Part shown: piece after piece, positions 9,079 through 19,062 of the stretch
How the letters are laid out: the number at the start of each line of letters is the position of its first letter
How positions within the stretch are numbered: the stretch's first letter is position 1
Assembly (NCBI RefSeq): GCF_000429105.1
Contig: NZ_AUBF01000011.1
Coordinates: 61,759 to 125,758 of the forward strand
Source of the DNA: Schaalia suimastitidis DSM 15538
GTDB taxonomy: Bacteria; Actinomycetota; Actinomycetes; Actinomycetales; Actinomycetaceae
Length of the DNA stretch: 64,000 nucleotides
Reading direction: 5' to 3'
The notes under the pieces: generated by a model
Told to the model about the DNA's origin: nothing
What the model saw: only the letters and a program-made list of their open reading frames with translations
Database searches by the model: none
Translations under genes and position numbers: made by a program

Positions 9079-9108
9079 GGCGGGTGGCCACTTCGGTGGT
9101 CACCCGCC
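9079..9108 (+). terminator. UUCG-tetraloop hairpin terminator
   Basis: GGCGGGTGGCCAC (9079-9091) pairs with GTGGTCACCCGCC (9096-9108) around a TTCG loop, a 13-bp stem with one G-U pair. It lies downstream of the symporter gene and just before the phosphofructokinase promoter. The 150 bases between the symporter stop and this hairpin also hold two copies of ACCACTGACGT. Confidence 0.75.
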
Positions 9109-9137
9109 TTGGCTATCCAGTCGTGACCGTGACCGCC

Positions 9138-9143
9138 TAGAAT
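9138..9143 (+). promoter_or_regulatory. -10 element for a possibly leaderless pfk transcript
   Basis: TAGAAT matches the actinobacterial -10 consensus and ends seven bases before ATG 9151. That spacing would make the first transcribed bases the start codon, a common arrangement in actinobacteria. No convincing -35 hexamer is visible. Confidence 0.4.
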
Positions 9144-9150
9144 AGGGGTG

Positions 9151-11478
9151 ATGGAGCCAACACGTGGATGGGACATAGCTATGGATTCCTTGGGCCAGAC
9201 CGACACTTCACGAGCCACACAACCAAAAATTGGTGTCCTCACCTCCGGCGGAGACGCCCAAGGGATGAATGCGGCAGTACGAGCCGTCGTTCGAAGCGCC
9301 CTGGCACACGGAGCCCAACCCTACGCCATTATGGAAGGATGGTCCGGTGCTGTCGCAGGCGGCAGCGCAATTAAAGAAATGGCGTGGTCGGACGCTTCTA
9401 GCATTCTTGCTGAAGGCGGCACTGTCATCGGTACCGCGCGTTGCCCCGAGTTCCGCGAATACTGGGGACGTCACGCAGCGGCAAAGAACTTATTGCAGCA
9501 TGGTATCGACCGCCTCGTCATCATCGGTGGCGACGGTTCACTGTCGGGCACCAACGAGTTCCGTTCCGAATGGCCACAACACCTGGCTGAACTTGTCGCC
9601 GAAGGGGAAATTACCCAAGAAACAGCCGATGCCCACGCTGAATTGCGGGTCGTCGGACTGGTGGGTTCTATTGACAACGACCTCGTTGGTACCGATATGA
9701 CCATCGGCGCTGACACAGCACTACACCGCATCCTGGACGCTATCGACCAAATCTCGTCAACAGCTGCCTCCCACCAACGCACCTTCATCATCGAAGTGAT
9801 GGGCCGCCACTGCGGATACCTCCCACTGATGGCAGCGGTCGCTGGCGGGGCCGACTACGTTTTCACGCCAGAGAACCCAGCGGGCCCAGGCTGGGAAGAC
9901 GACATGTGTACCAAACTGCGCCTCGGCCGTGAAGCGGGACGCCGCGAATCCCTGATCCTCGTGGCCGAAGGGGCCACCGACCGTGACGGCAATGACCTCA
10001 CTACGACCGACATTGCCAAAGCCTTGAAAGAACGCAACGGTGAAGATGCCCGCATCACGATCCTTGGCCACGTACAACGAGGCGGCTCCCCGTCAGCCTA
10101 CGACCGTTGGATGTCCACGCTGCTGGGCTATGCTGCTGTTCAAGAAATCTTGCGCAATGGCACCCAAAAGGAAGCATGTATCCTCGGCGTGCGCCGTAAC
10201 CGAATCACCCGCATCCCACTGATGAAAGCCATCGCCAATACGCGCGGAGTAAAAGACCTCATCGAAGCCAATGATTTCGCGGGGGCACAGGCAGCACGCG
10301 GCACATCCTTTACCACAATGGTGCGTATTAACGAGGTACTTTCCACTCCGCCTCAGCTTGCCCCGGACGCTCAAGCACACCCCAAGCGTGTCGCAATCCT
10401 TCACTGCGGTGGTCTGGCCCCAGGAATGAACACCGCAGCCAGGGTCGCTGTTCGCCTCGGCATTGCCCGAGGCTGGACCATGCTTGGCATTGACGGCTCG
10501 TGGGCGGGACTTGCTGACGGGCAGGTCCGCGAATTGTCCTGGGCGGACGTAGAAGGCTGGGCATTTAAAGGCGGCGCCGAATTAGGGACCAGGCGCCCTG
10601 TACCCGAAGTCGAGCAGTTCTACGCCATCGGTCGCGCCATTGAACGGCACGAAATTGACGCCCTCATGGTGATCGGTGGCCTGAACGCCTACCTGGCGGT
10701 GAACGCCATGAATGCCGAACGGAAACGCTACCCGGCATTCCACGTGCCCATTGTGTTGATTCCAGCCTCCATTGACAACAACTTGCCGGGTTCTGAACTG
10801 TCGATCGGCGCCGACACCGCCCTCAACAATGCCGTGTGGGCACTTGACCGGGTGAAAGAATCAGCTGCCGCCTCGAAACGCTGCTTCGTTGCGCGCATGA
10901 TGGGGCGGCGCTGCGGCTACCTCACCCTAATGTCGGGCCTAGCCACCGGAGCCGAATACGCCTACCTCAACGAAAAACCCATCACCCTGTCCGATATTGA
11001 CCGTGATGCGCGTAAACTCGGGGAATCCTTTGCCAAAGGCCGCCGTCTTTTCCTTGCGGTAGTCAACGAAGAAAACGACAGTCACTACGACTCAGAGTTT
11101 ATTGCTGCTGCCTTTGACGGCGAAGGGCATGGCACCTACGACGTGCGTCACACGGCCTTGGGGCACCTGCAGCAAGGCGGCTCCCCAAGTGCCTTTGACC
11201 GACTCATGGCCACGCGTCTGGTCGATCGGGGTATTGAAGAAATCAGCGAACAATTTGACGCTTCGGTGGCGCGCCACGTGTATATCGGCCAGGTTGAAGG
11301 CGGTATGGATGTGCGCGATGTTGAGCGGATGTTTGATGATTTGGATATTGCAAACCGTAGGCCATTTACGCAGTGGTGGGTTGAACTGCGACCGGTGCTG
11401 ACGACCGTCTCCTTCCAAGACCCCGACCTTCAGCCGCTGCCGATCACCATCCTTGACGAGGCCGACACAGCTCACTAG
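9151..11478 (+). CDS. 6-phosphofructokinase, double-length eukaryote-type
   Basis: Phosphofructokinase of about 775 residues, twice the bacterial norm, built from two fused PFK units as in animals and fungi. The N-terminal unit keeps catalytic features: TSGGDAQGMNAAVR, GGDGSLSGT for ATP binding, SIDNDLVGTDMTIG with the catalytic Asp, MGRHCGYL and VQRGGSPSAYDR. The C-terminal unit has the same order, but SIDNNLPGSE replaces the catalytic Asp with Asn and VIGGLNAYL replaces GGDGS. This matches the eukaryotic pattern of a catalytic N-half and an allosteric C-half. ATG 9151 is taken because a -10 element suggests a leaderless mRNA; ATG 9181 is an alternative. It is flanked by its own terminators, and pgi lies nearby. 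Confidence 0.93.
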   Translation: MEPTRGWDIAMDSLGQTDTSRATQPKIGVLTSGGDAQGMNAAVRAVVRSALAHGAQPYAIMEGWSGAVAGGSAIKEMAWSDASSILAEGGTVIGTARCPEFREYWGRHAAAKNLLQHGIDRLVIIGGDGSLSGTNEFRSEWPQHLAELVAEGEITQETADAHAELRVVGLVGSIDNDLVGTDMTIGADTALHRILDAIDQISSTAASHQRTFIIEVMGRHCGYLPLMAAVAGGADYVFTPENPAGPGWEDDMCTKLRLGREAGRRESLILVAEGATDRDGNDLTTTDIAKALKERNGEDARITILGHVQRGGSPSAYDRWMSTLLGYAAVQEILRNGTQKEACILGVRRNRITRIPLMKAIANTRGVKDLIEANDFAGAQAARGTSFTTMVRINEVLSTPPQLAPDAQAHPKRVAILHCGGLAPGMNTAARVAVRLGIARGWTMLGIDGSWAGLADGQVRELSWADVEGWAFKGGAELGTRRPVPEVEQFYAIGRAIERHEIDALMVIGGLNAYLAVNAMNAERKRYPAFHVPIVLIPASIDNNLPGSELSIGADTALNNAVWALDRVKESAAASKRCFVARMMGRRCGYLTLMSGLATGAEYAYLNEKPITLSDIDRDARKLGESFAKGRRLFLAVVNEENDSHYDSEFIAAAFDGEGHGTYDVRHTALGHLQQGGSPSAFDRLMATRLVDRGIEEISEQFDASVARHVYIGQVEGGMDVRDVERMFDDLDIANRRPFTQWWVELRPVLTTVSFQDPDLQPLPITILDEADTAH

Positions 11479-11602
11479 GTCAGGCGCAGGTAGGGGAGCG
11501 ATGCCGCATTGCGCTGGTTGTGCCAGGAAACAGGTTGTTAGCGCGGCATGGCACTATTGTGCCTGTTGCCAATTGTGACGATGTTTTGTTGCGCTGCGAC
11601 CT

Positions 11603-12640
11603 TTAATGGCCACCTGATAGAGCAAAGGGAGCGCGCCACAGCCACGGCAGTGCCACCTTCGTCAGATGCCACAATACGAGCGGCACAAGGGTGCCGACCG
11701 CTGTGCCAAGCACAACGTGCACAGTCACGTCAGTGACCCCAAGTTTGACCAACACAATGCGTGTAGCCGCCATCGCAAGCACATGGGCCAGGAAAATCTG
11801 CAATGAATAGCGACCCACGTAGGCCAATGGCTTTGCCGTTGCCTCAAAGCGTGACAAAAGAGCGGACACAGCCAAGACGGCGACGACACCCAGCGTTGTG
11901 GCGAGGACACTGACAGCAATATTTGGCGCCGTACGCACTAGCTTGGAATAGGTGGGGCCAGCTGCGGGCGTGTACACCATGAGTGTCAGCCACGCGCCAC
12001 CAGCAACGAGTCCAACTGTTGCTTCAACGCCAATGCTACAGCGGCTGCGCACATACTGGTAGGTGCCCAGCGAAATGATCGTGGCAACAACAAAATAGCC
12101 GCTAAGCCCGTGCCCTTGAAGGAAAATAACCGGACCAAAAAGACCCCACACCGCCACACTCAACACGAGTGCGCCACCACCAATAATGACAGCCCGCATT
12201 GGGCTCACCCAGGGCCGCGTGAAGGCAACGAATGTGCAACACAGTGCGATCCACGGGAAAAACCACATGTGGCTATCAGGATGTATCAGGTCAAAAACCG
12301 ATGCCCAACTCTGCCCATTATTGACCGACCCTGCGAGCAACACCTGCAAACTCCCCTGGAGAAGCGACCACAGGATATACAGCCACGCAAAATCTGCCAG
12401 GCGGCGACGGGTATAGGACGTGGCACCTCGTTTCTCAACAGCGTTTTTCACAACAAAACCCGCAGCCAACGCAAAAACCGCAAGATGGAAGGAATAGATA
12501 GCGCGGTCCACTAGCAGATAGCCCACAGCGTCTTTACTGACCAAACCTGCATTACCGATGCCGCGCACAACATGGCCCGCAACGATGGCAATAATGGCAA
12601 TACCTTTAGCAATATCGAGTGAGGAATCTCGGTGCTTCAC
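11603..12640 (-). CDS. Acyltransferase 3 family membrane protein
   Basis: Polytopic membrane acyltransferase of the OafA/YrhL (acyltransferase 3) family, 345 residues with about ten hydrophobic helices. The N-terminal signature SLDIAKGIAIIAIVAGHVV contains the expected Asp, Lys-Gly and His. A second conserved region, YSFHLAVFALAAGF, matches the family FHMPLFFFLSGF motif. Such enzymes O-acylate surface glycans or peptidoglycan at the membrane; the acceptor here is not known. It is transcribed divergently from pgi and separated from it by 259 bases that contain a 14-bp palindrome. The surface-glycan locus begins about 9 kb downstream. Confidence 0.85.
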   Translation of the reverse strand: MKHRDSSLDIAKGIAIIAIVAGHVVRGIGNAGLVSKDAVGYLLVDRAIYSFHLAVFALAAGFVVKNAVEKRGATSYTRRRLADFAWLYILWSLLQGSLQVLLAGSVNNGQSWASVFDLIHPDSHMWFFPWIALCCTFVAFTRPWVSPMRAVIIGGGALVLSVAVWGLFGPVIFLQGHGLSGYFVVATIISLGTYQYVRSRCSIGVEATVGLVAGGAWLTLMVYTPAAGPTYSKLVRTAPNIAVSVLATTLGVVAVLAVSALLSRFEATAKPLAYVGRYSLQIFLAHVLAMAATRIVLVKLGVTDVTVHVVLGTAVGTLVPLVLWHLTKVALPWLWRAPFALSGGH

Positions 12641-12718
12641 ATGGCAAGTGTAATGCTACTGTGCCCCAGTGGCGCCATTCAGCCGAATCGAGGTGTGCGC
12701 TACAGAGGCAGTGTATCG

Positions 12719-12732
12719 GCAGGTTAACCTGC
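12719..12732. promoter_or_regulatory. 14-bp palindrome between divergent genes
   Basis: GCAGGTTAACCTGC is a perfect palindrome in the intergenic space between the minus-strand acyltransferase and plus-strand pgi. It could be an operator for either gene; no regulator is known. Nothing else is recognised in this gap. Confidence 0.35.
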
Positions 12733-12899
12733 GCGTGGACACTACTGCCCGCCAAAGCCCAACTGTGGTTGCTCTGCTGGGTCAGCCCGTGCCTCGGCAA
12801 TATCGCCCGTTGCCAGCGTGAGCTACGCTAGAGGGGAACATGCGCTCCGGCTTTCGACGCACAGATGAGCGCTCATTTCACTGAAGGAGGACGTTACCG

Positions 12900-14579
12900 A
12901 TGAGTGACCTCACCCCCGTTGACCCCACGATGACACCCGCTTGGGAAGCCCTGGACCAGCGCGCCGAAACATTCGACCCTGACCTGCGCGCATGGTTTGC
13001 CGCTGACCCTGACCGGGCCGCACACTGGACACGCCGCGCAGGCGACCTGGTCGTTGACCTATCAAAAAACCTGATCGACGACGAAATCCTCGCCGACCTT
13101 CTTGCCCTTGCCAAACAAACCAAGGTCGAACAACTGCGCGACGCAATGTATGCAGGCGCGCATATCAACACCACTGAAGACCGCGCTGTCCTCCACACCG
13201 CGTTGCGTCGTCCAGCTGAGGACACGCTCATCGTTGACGGCCAAGATGCCATCGCAGATGTCCACGAGGTCCTCACCCGTGTCTACGACTTTGCTGAACG
13301 TGTACGCAGCGGCGAATGGGTGGGTGTAACCGGAAAGCCGGTGCGCACCGTCGTCAACGTGGGAATTGGCGGTTCCGACCTGGGTCCTGTAATGGCGTAC
13401 GAGGCACTCAAGCCTTACGTGCGCGCCGGTCTGGAATGCCGCTTCATCTCGAATATCGACCCCACTGATGCGGGCGAAACAACGAAAGATCTGGACCCTG
13501 AGACTACGCTGGTAATTGTTGCCTCCAAGACATTCACCACGCTGGAGACGATTACTAATGCCCGCGTCGTTCGCGACTGGTTCCTTGGGGCACTGCGTGA
13601 GCGTGGCCTAGTGAACGCAGATGACGAAGCCGCAGAAAAGGACGCCATTTCGAAGCACTTCGTTGCCGTATCCACTGCGCTGGACAAGGTCGCTGATTTC
13701 GGCATCGACCCGGCGAATGCCTTTGGCTTCTGGAATTGGGTGGGTGGCCGCTACTCCGTGGACTCAGCTGTTGGCCTGTCTTTGGCCATCGCGATTGGCC
13801 CCGATGGTTTCGCAGACTTCCTCGACGGCTTCCACACAATGGACCGTCACTTTGCCGAGGCGCCCACAGCGGACAATGTGCCGCTCCTCATGGGCTTGCT
13901 CAACGTGTGGTACTCCAATTTCCTTGGCGCCGACACCCACGCAGTGCTGCCCTACGCGCAGTACCTCCATCGTTTCCCGGCTTACCTACAGCAACTCACG
14001 ATGGAATCCAACGGCAAATCTGTGCGTCGTGACGGCGCGCCGGTCACCTATGAAACGGGCGAAGTGTTCTGGGGCGAGCCTGGCACGAATGGTCAACACG
14101 CCTTCTACCAGCTCATCCATCAGGGGTCGCGGATGGTGCCCGCCGACTTCATTGCTTTCGCTAAACCCGCGTGGCCACTGCGCGACGATCAGGCGGATAT
14201 GCACGAGCTATTCCTGTCGAATTTCCTCGCCCAAACCAAGGCCTTGGCCTTTGGAAAGACCAGTGAGGAAGTGCGTGCTGAAGGAACACCTGAAGCGATC
14301 GTTCCTGCGCGGGTCTTTACCGGAAACCGCCCGACGACTTCCATTATGGCGGCGGAGTTGACTCCATCGGTCCTTGGTCAGCTTATTGCCCTATACGAGC
14401 ACATCACCTTCGTTCAGGGTGCAGTCTGGGGATTGGACAGCTTCGACCAGTGGGGTGTAGAGCTGGGCAAGGTGCTGGCCATGCAGATTCTGCCGGCCAT
14501 CACAGGTGACCAGACGGCCCTTGAGGCTCAGGACTCATCTACCCGAGGCCTCATCGAGTTCTACCACGCCAACCGGTAG
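12900..14579 (+). CDS. pgi: Glucose-6-phosphate isomerase
   Basis: Interconverts glucose 6-phosphate and fructose 6-phosphate, one step before the double phosphofructokinase. It has 559 residues, the long (roughly 550-residue) form. Motifs are [12 protein letters not shown] (phosphate-binding), [34 protein letters not shown] (with the catalytic Glu), and [15 protein letters not shown] (with the ring-opening His). The final [10 protein letters not shown] holds the conserved Lys. AAGGAGG stands eight bases before the ATG. It ends at a very strong bidirectional terminator shared with the convergent hydrolase gene. Confidence 0.97.
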   Translation: MSDLTPVDPTMTPAWEALDQRAETFDPDLRAWFAADPDRAAHWTRRAGDLVVDLSKNLIDDEILADLLALAKQTKVEQLRDAMYAGAHINTTEDRAVLHTALRRPAEDTLIVDGQDAIADVHEVLTRVYDFAERVRSGEWVGVTGKPVRTVVNVGIGGSDLGPVMAYEALKPYVRAGLECRFISNIDPTDAGETTKDLDPETTLVIVASKTFTTLETITNARVVRDWFLGALRERGLVNADDEAAEKDAISKHFVAVSTALDKVADFGIDPANAFGFWNWVGGRYSVDSAVGLSLAIAIGPDGFADFLDGFHTMDRHFAEAPTADNVPLLMGLLNVWYSNFLGADTHAVLPYAQYLHRFPAYLQQLTMESNGKSVRRDGAPVTYETGEVFWGEPGTNGQHAFYQLIHQGSRMVPADFIAFAKPAWPLRDDQADMHELFLSNFLAQTKALAFGKTSEEVRAEGTPEAIVPARVFTGNRPTTSIMAAELTPSVLGQLIALYEHITFVQGAVWGLDSFDQWGVELGKVLAMQILPAITGDQTALEAQDSSTRGLIEFYHANR

Positions 14580-14695
14580 GGTACCCGAGAGCGGTGCTTT
14601 GCTCAACGACGTTGAGTGAGCCTTTGTGCGAATAACCCAGGGGCTGCTGCATCCACTTTCACGTGGCATTCGTTGAGTTTCATACTTGCGGTAAT

Positions 14696-14733
14696 GAGTG
14701 TGGGTCCATCGCAATAGCGATGGACCCACACTC
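14696..14733. terminator. Bidirectional hairpin terminator
   Basis: GAGTGTGGGTCCATCGC (14696-14712) and GCGATGGACCCACACTC (14717-14733) form a perfect 17-bp stem with the four-base loop AATA. It sits between the convergent pgi and hydrolase genes and can serve both. Confidence 0.85.
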
Positions 14734-14848
14734 GGCTATACGTGCACTGTTCGGCATCTACGCTGCCATCTCAGCTACGAGGCACATCGCCTCGTGATCT
14801 GTGCTGCCAGGTGCTGTGGATGCCTTGAAGCTCCGTGGCGCTTCGAAC

Positions 14849-16471
14849 CTAAATTGCGCCGGAAGGAGCATCTTGCGTGCACACGGTGCCTTCTTGGGGA
14901 ACAGTGCCGTTGAGAAGGTAGTCATCAACTGCCGTGTCAACGCAGCGTGACTTCCCAGAGTAGGAGGCACCATGACCATCCCCTTCAAGGGTCAGCAGTG
15001 AAGCCTTGCCAAGCTCCTTCGTCAAGGTTTTTGCATGTTGATACGGTGTGGCGTGATCCTTGGTAATTCCAACGACCAGGAGCGGTGTTTCTACCTTCGA
15101 GGCATCAAATGCGGTGGTGAAGTCTTCGCCTGCTTCTTTCAGCACCGAGCAGTCAAGGTTAACGAATTCACGCAGCACGTCATCGCTGAGCTCTGGACCA
15201 CCCACGAATGCTGGTACACCTACCTTCTTCATGTGTTCGATCAGAGCTGGCACGTCAGGTGTCTTAGGGCTTGAGTGACACAGGGTGATCTGCCCAACTG
15301 TGTCAACTGAAGCACCACCATTGGCGATTTCCGTTGCAATGGCGTCGATAGCTTCCTGGCTGCCAGCTTTAGCTTTGCCAATGTTGTCAAGCGTGGTGGC
15401 TTGTATCGCTGGTTGGTACAGAGAGGACGTGAGGTAGTCCCTGAGAGCACGTCCGTCAATAGTGCTGCCGTCGCCTGCTTTCCACGGCGTGGCGTCAAGG
15501 CTTTGTTTGAGTGTGAGCACTTCCTCTTCGTTGGTGAAGGGACACTGAACAGGTTGTCCGTCCTCGAGGACTGTGGTCGGGCAGGCTTTTGCCAGTTCCA
15601 TCACTGCCTTGGTGACAGCCACCTGCTGGTCGAAGCTGTGGATCAGCGAGGCCCATTGGGCGTTTTCAGCAGAGTCAAGGACCATGCGGCCGGCTTTTTC
15701 TGGGAATAGAGTGGCGTAGGTGGCGCCCAGTACCGTTCCGTATGAATACCCAAGGTAGTGGAGGCGGTCACTGCCACTGAGTGCACGTAACAGTTCCATA
15801 TCGCGAGCGACCTGCGACGTGCCCATGTAGTGGCTTAGTTCATGTTTGCCTGCGCAATCGGCGATGAGGACTGCCGCATTATCGGAGTCTTGTTCGCACT
15901 TGAGTGGCGTAGAGGCGCCAACGCCTCGTGGATCAAAGCCCCAAAGGTCGTAGGCGTGCCGCACCTTATCCAACTCAGGGGAAGCGATAAGTGAGAAGGT
16001 GTGTTGGACACCACCAACCCCAGGGCCGCCAGGGTTGCCAAATAGTGGCTTCGCCTTCTGAGGGTCGCCGGTGGCGCGAATACGGTTGATGGCCAATTCA
16101 ATGGTCCGCGTATCGGAAGGGTCAGCCCAATTCATCGGGGCTTTGACTTTTGCGCATTCAAATGCGGAGTAATCTATCTGCGCTTCGTCAAGAGCAGCGG
16201 CAAGGTCTTTGGTGAGGCCGTGGCTTTCGTTGCAGGTTCCCCAGTTAATCTGTTGATCGTAGAAGCTGCGGAAATTGTCGTGCTGCCACGCGGCATTGAG
16301 CGCCGTGTTGGCTGCGCTGGAGGGGGTCGATGTGGTGGTACTTGTTGCACCGGGGATTAGTGTTGCCGGTGAACATGCGGCTAGGCCCATGGCGATTGCC
16401 GAGGCGGCAGCCAGTACAGCTAATCGTCGTCCGTGGCGCGTTGGCGGCGTTAAAGTCGTACGATCGAGCAC
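14849..16471 (-). CDS. Alpha/beta hydrolase lipoprotein, TAP-like (tripeptidyl aminopeptidase type)
   Basis: Secreted, probably lipid-anchored serine hydrolase of the actinobacterial SlpD/SlpE/TAP type, about 540 residues. A basic N-terminus is followed by a hydrophobic stretch and lipobox LAAC. The alpha/beta-hydrolase core begins near NRIRATGD with the oxyanion segment GNPGGPGVGG. The nucleophile elbow is LGYSYGTVLG. The catalytic Asp lies near VVGITKDHATPY, and the His in GDGHGASY within the C-terminal TAP-like domain. GTG 16471 is chosen because AAAGGAA precedes it closely and it puts a short basic n-region before the signal helix; an extension to 16537 would not. Likely role: cleavage of short peptides or amino-acid derivatives outside the membrane. 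Confidence 0.9.
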   Translation of the reverse strand: MLDRTTLTPPTRHGRRLAVLAAASAIAMGLAACSPATLIPGATSTTTSTPSSAANTALNAAWQHDNFRSFYDQQINWGTCNESHGLTKDLAAALDEAQIDYSAFECAKVKAPMNWADPSDTRTIELAINRIRATGDPQKAKPLFGNPGGPGVGGVQHTFSLIASPELDKVRHAYDLWGFDPRGVGASTPLKCEQDSDNAAVLIADCAGKHELSHYMGTSQVARDMELLRALSGSDRLHYLGYSYGTVLGATYATLFPEKAGRMVLDSAENAQWASLIHSFDQQVAVTKAVMELAKACPTTVLEDGQPVQCPFTNEEEVLTLKQSLDATPWKAGDGSTIDGRALRDYLTSSLYQPAIQATTLDNIGKAKAGSQEAIDAIATEIANGGASVDTVGQITLCHSSPKTPDVPALIEHMKKVGVPAFVGGPELSDDVLREFVNLDCSVLKEAGEDFTTAFDASKVETPLLVVGITKDHATPYQHAKTLTKELGKASLLTLEGDGHGASYSGKSRCVDTAVDDYLLNGTVPQEGTVCTQDAPSGAI

Positions 16472-16591
16472 GAGGTTCCTTTCTATGGTGTGTATATCGT
16501 GTTGCTCAGGCCGTGTTGTTTCGAATATTCGCCACATTGGTTACTGAGCAAGTGGTAACTAGTTTGACGTAGGTTTCTGGAAAATCTCTGA

Positions 16592-17728
<1,137 letters not shown>

Positions 17729-17814
17729 ACCCAACTTCGCCGTGTTTATGAGGCGCTAAACAGCACCTCAGTCACTTCGATCAAGTGATTGTGGTCTGTT
17801 GTCTCTTTCGTGGA

Positions 17815-17847
17815 ACTTTGGCCGTCACCTATGGTGGCGGCCAAAGT
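17815..17847 (+). terminator. Hairpin terminator after mdh
   Basis: ACTTTGGCCGTCACC (17815-17829) pairs with GGTGGCGGCCAAAGT (17833-17847), a 15-bp stem with one wobble pair and a three-base loop, followed by GTTGTTT. Confidence 0.8.
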
Positions 17848-17951
17848 GTTGTTTAAGGCCGCGCCCGGTGTCTCGCATGCGCACCTGCTGTGCCGAGTCT
17901 GCCTTGGTGGACGGTTACGCGAATAGTGGGCAGGTTGCGTACCCTTTTGTC

Positions 17952-18818
17952 ATGACTGAAACGACCAACGCCCGCACCAAGCTCATTGTCACCCTGTCGT
18001 GCCCCGACCAGCCCGGTATCGTGCATGCAGTTACGGGCGTCATGCAAGCCAATGGGTGCAATATCATTCAGTCCCAACAGTTTGGCGACCCAGACTCAGG
18101 CCTATTCTTCATGCGTGTTGAAGTGGATTCGCCAGTGGGGCGTGCACCCGTTGAAGAAGGGTTAGAAAAGGTTGCACAACGCTTCAACGCGACGTGGAAT
18201 GTTGACCTTCTTGGGCGTGCACTGCGCACAGTCATTATGGTGTCACGTGAAGGACATTGTCTCCAGGATCTCCTGTACCGCCAACGTACCCAGGGACTGC
18301 CTATTGACGTGGTCGCAGTGGTTGGTAATCACCCGGATCTCGCGCCAGTTGCCCAGTTCTACGGGGTTCCTTTCCTTCTGGTACCCGTCACCAAAGACAC
18401 CAAAGCGGAGGCCGAACAGCGTCTCCTTGACCTCATTACCGCGGAAAACGTCGAGCTCGTTGTCCTGGCCCGATACATGCAGATTATTTCGGAGCAACTG
18501 TGCACGCGTATGGCTGGACGCATCATTAATATCCACCACTCCTTCCTCCCCAGTTTCAAGGGTGCGCGCCCCTATGCACAAGCCCACGAACGAGGCGTCA
18601 AACTCATTGGCGCGACCGCGCACTATGTCACACCCGACCTTGACGAAGGTCCAATTATTGAACAAGATGTCGCACGTGTCACCCACGCCGACTCCACCCC
18701 GGATATGGTCGCATTAGGTCAAGACGTCGAACGCCGTGTGCTGGCCCAAGCGGTGCGGTGGCATACGGAGCATCGGGTCCTTATGGACGGTTCGCGTACC
18801 GTCGTCTTTTCCCGTTAA
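17952..18818 (+). CDS. purU: Formyltetrahydrofolate deformylase
   Basis: Hydrolyses 10-formyltetrahydrofolate to formate and tetrahydrofolate, balancing one-carbon pools. It has 288 residues. An N-terminal ACT domain (about 12-90: LSCPDQPGIVHAVTGVM) precedes the formyl-transferase-fold domain. That domain carries NHPDLAP, LARYMQIIS and the catalytic stretch INIHHSFLPSFKGARPY, with the conserved Asp in VTPDLDEGPII. ATG 17952 is used because it starts directly before the ACT domain; there is no Shine-Dalgarno, but TACCCT six bases upstream could be a -10 element of a leaderless mRNA. The neighbours glyA-folD, under a ZTP riboswitch, belong to the same folate pathway. Confidence 0.93.
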   Translation: MTETTNARTKLIVTLSCPDQPGIVHAVTGVMQANGCNIIQSQQFGDPDSGLFFMRVEVDSPVGRAPVEEGLEKVAQRFNATWNVDLLGRALRTVIMVSREGHCLQDLLYRQRTQGLPIDVVAVVGNHPDLAPVAQFYGVPFLLVPVTKDTKAEAEQRLLDLITAENVELVVLARYMQIISEQLCTRMAGRIINIHHSFLPSFKGARPYAQAHERGVKLIGATAHYVTPDLDEGPIIEQDVARVTHADSTPDMVALGQDVERRVLAQAVRWHTEHRVLMDGSRTVVFSR

Positions 18819-18918
18819 CGACGCTTACACGGGCCGAGGCGCACTTCCTAGCACTTGACCGGGCCGAGGCGGCAGTGGGCGAGGCGTACCGCAGTGACGC
18901 AAGGTGCGTTAGGCTTGT

Positions 18919-19001
18919 CCTGTCGTGACTGGCGCACAGGTGGGTGACCACCGGGGAGCGATACAGGGGCAACGATCGGCCGCCCGCCTGGGCCGAAGCC
19001 C
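18919..19001 (+). ncRNA. ZTP (pfl motif) riboswitch upstream of glyA-folD
   Basis: The leader of glyA carries the conserved pfl/ZTP riboswitch core: TCGTGACTGGCGC, a short variable helix, CCACCGGGGAGCG, and the downstream hairpin ending in CCGCCTGGGC that forms the family pseudoknot. This class senses ZTP/ZMP, the purine intermediate that builds up when 10-formyl-THF is low, and activates folate genes. A -10-like TAGGCT at 18909-18914 would start transcription at its first base. TGGGC-CGAA-GCCCA (18988-19001) can pair in a way that competes with the conserved 3' strand, a candidate expression platform. About 60 bases separate it from glyA. Confidence 0.88.
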
Positions 19002-19062
19002 ACGCAAGGCACCAATGTCTTGTAGGCAGCACGGACACTTATGAGCACAGATGGAGACCCGA

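Noticed and set aside
11479..11602. Hairpin with ATGCCGC / GCGGCAT arms after the phosphofructokinase gene
   Set aside because: Arms are short and the spacing is long with several mismatches inside, so I do not call it a terminator.
14580..14695. Possible small RNA or gene between pgi and the bidirectional terminator
   Set aside because: No promoter, ribosome-binding site or conserved structure is visible.
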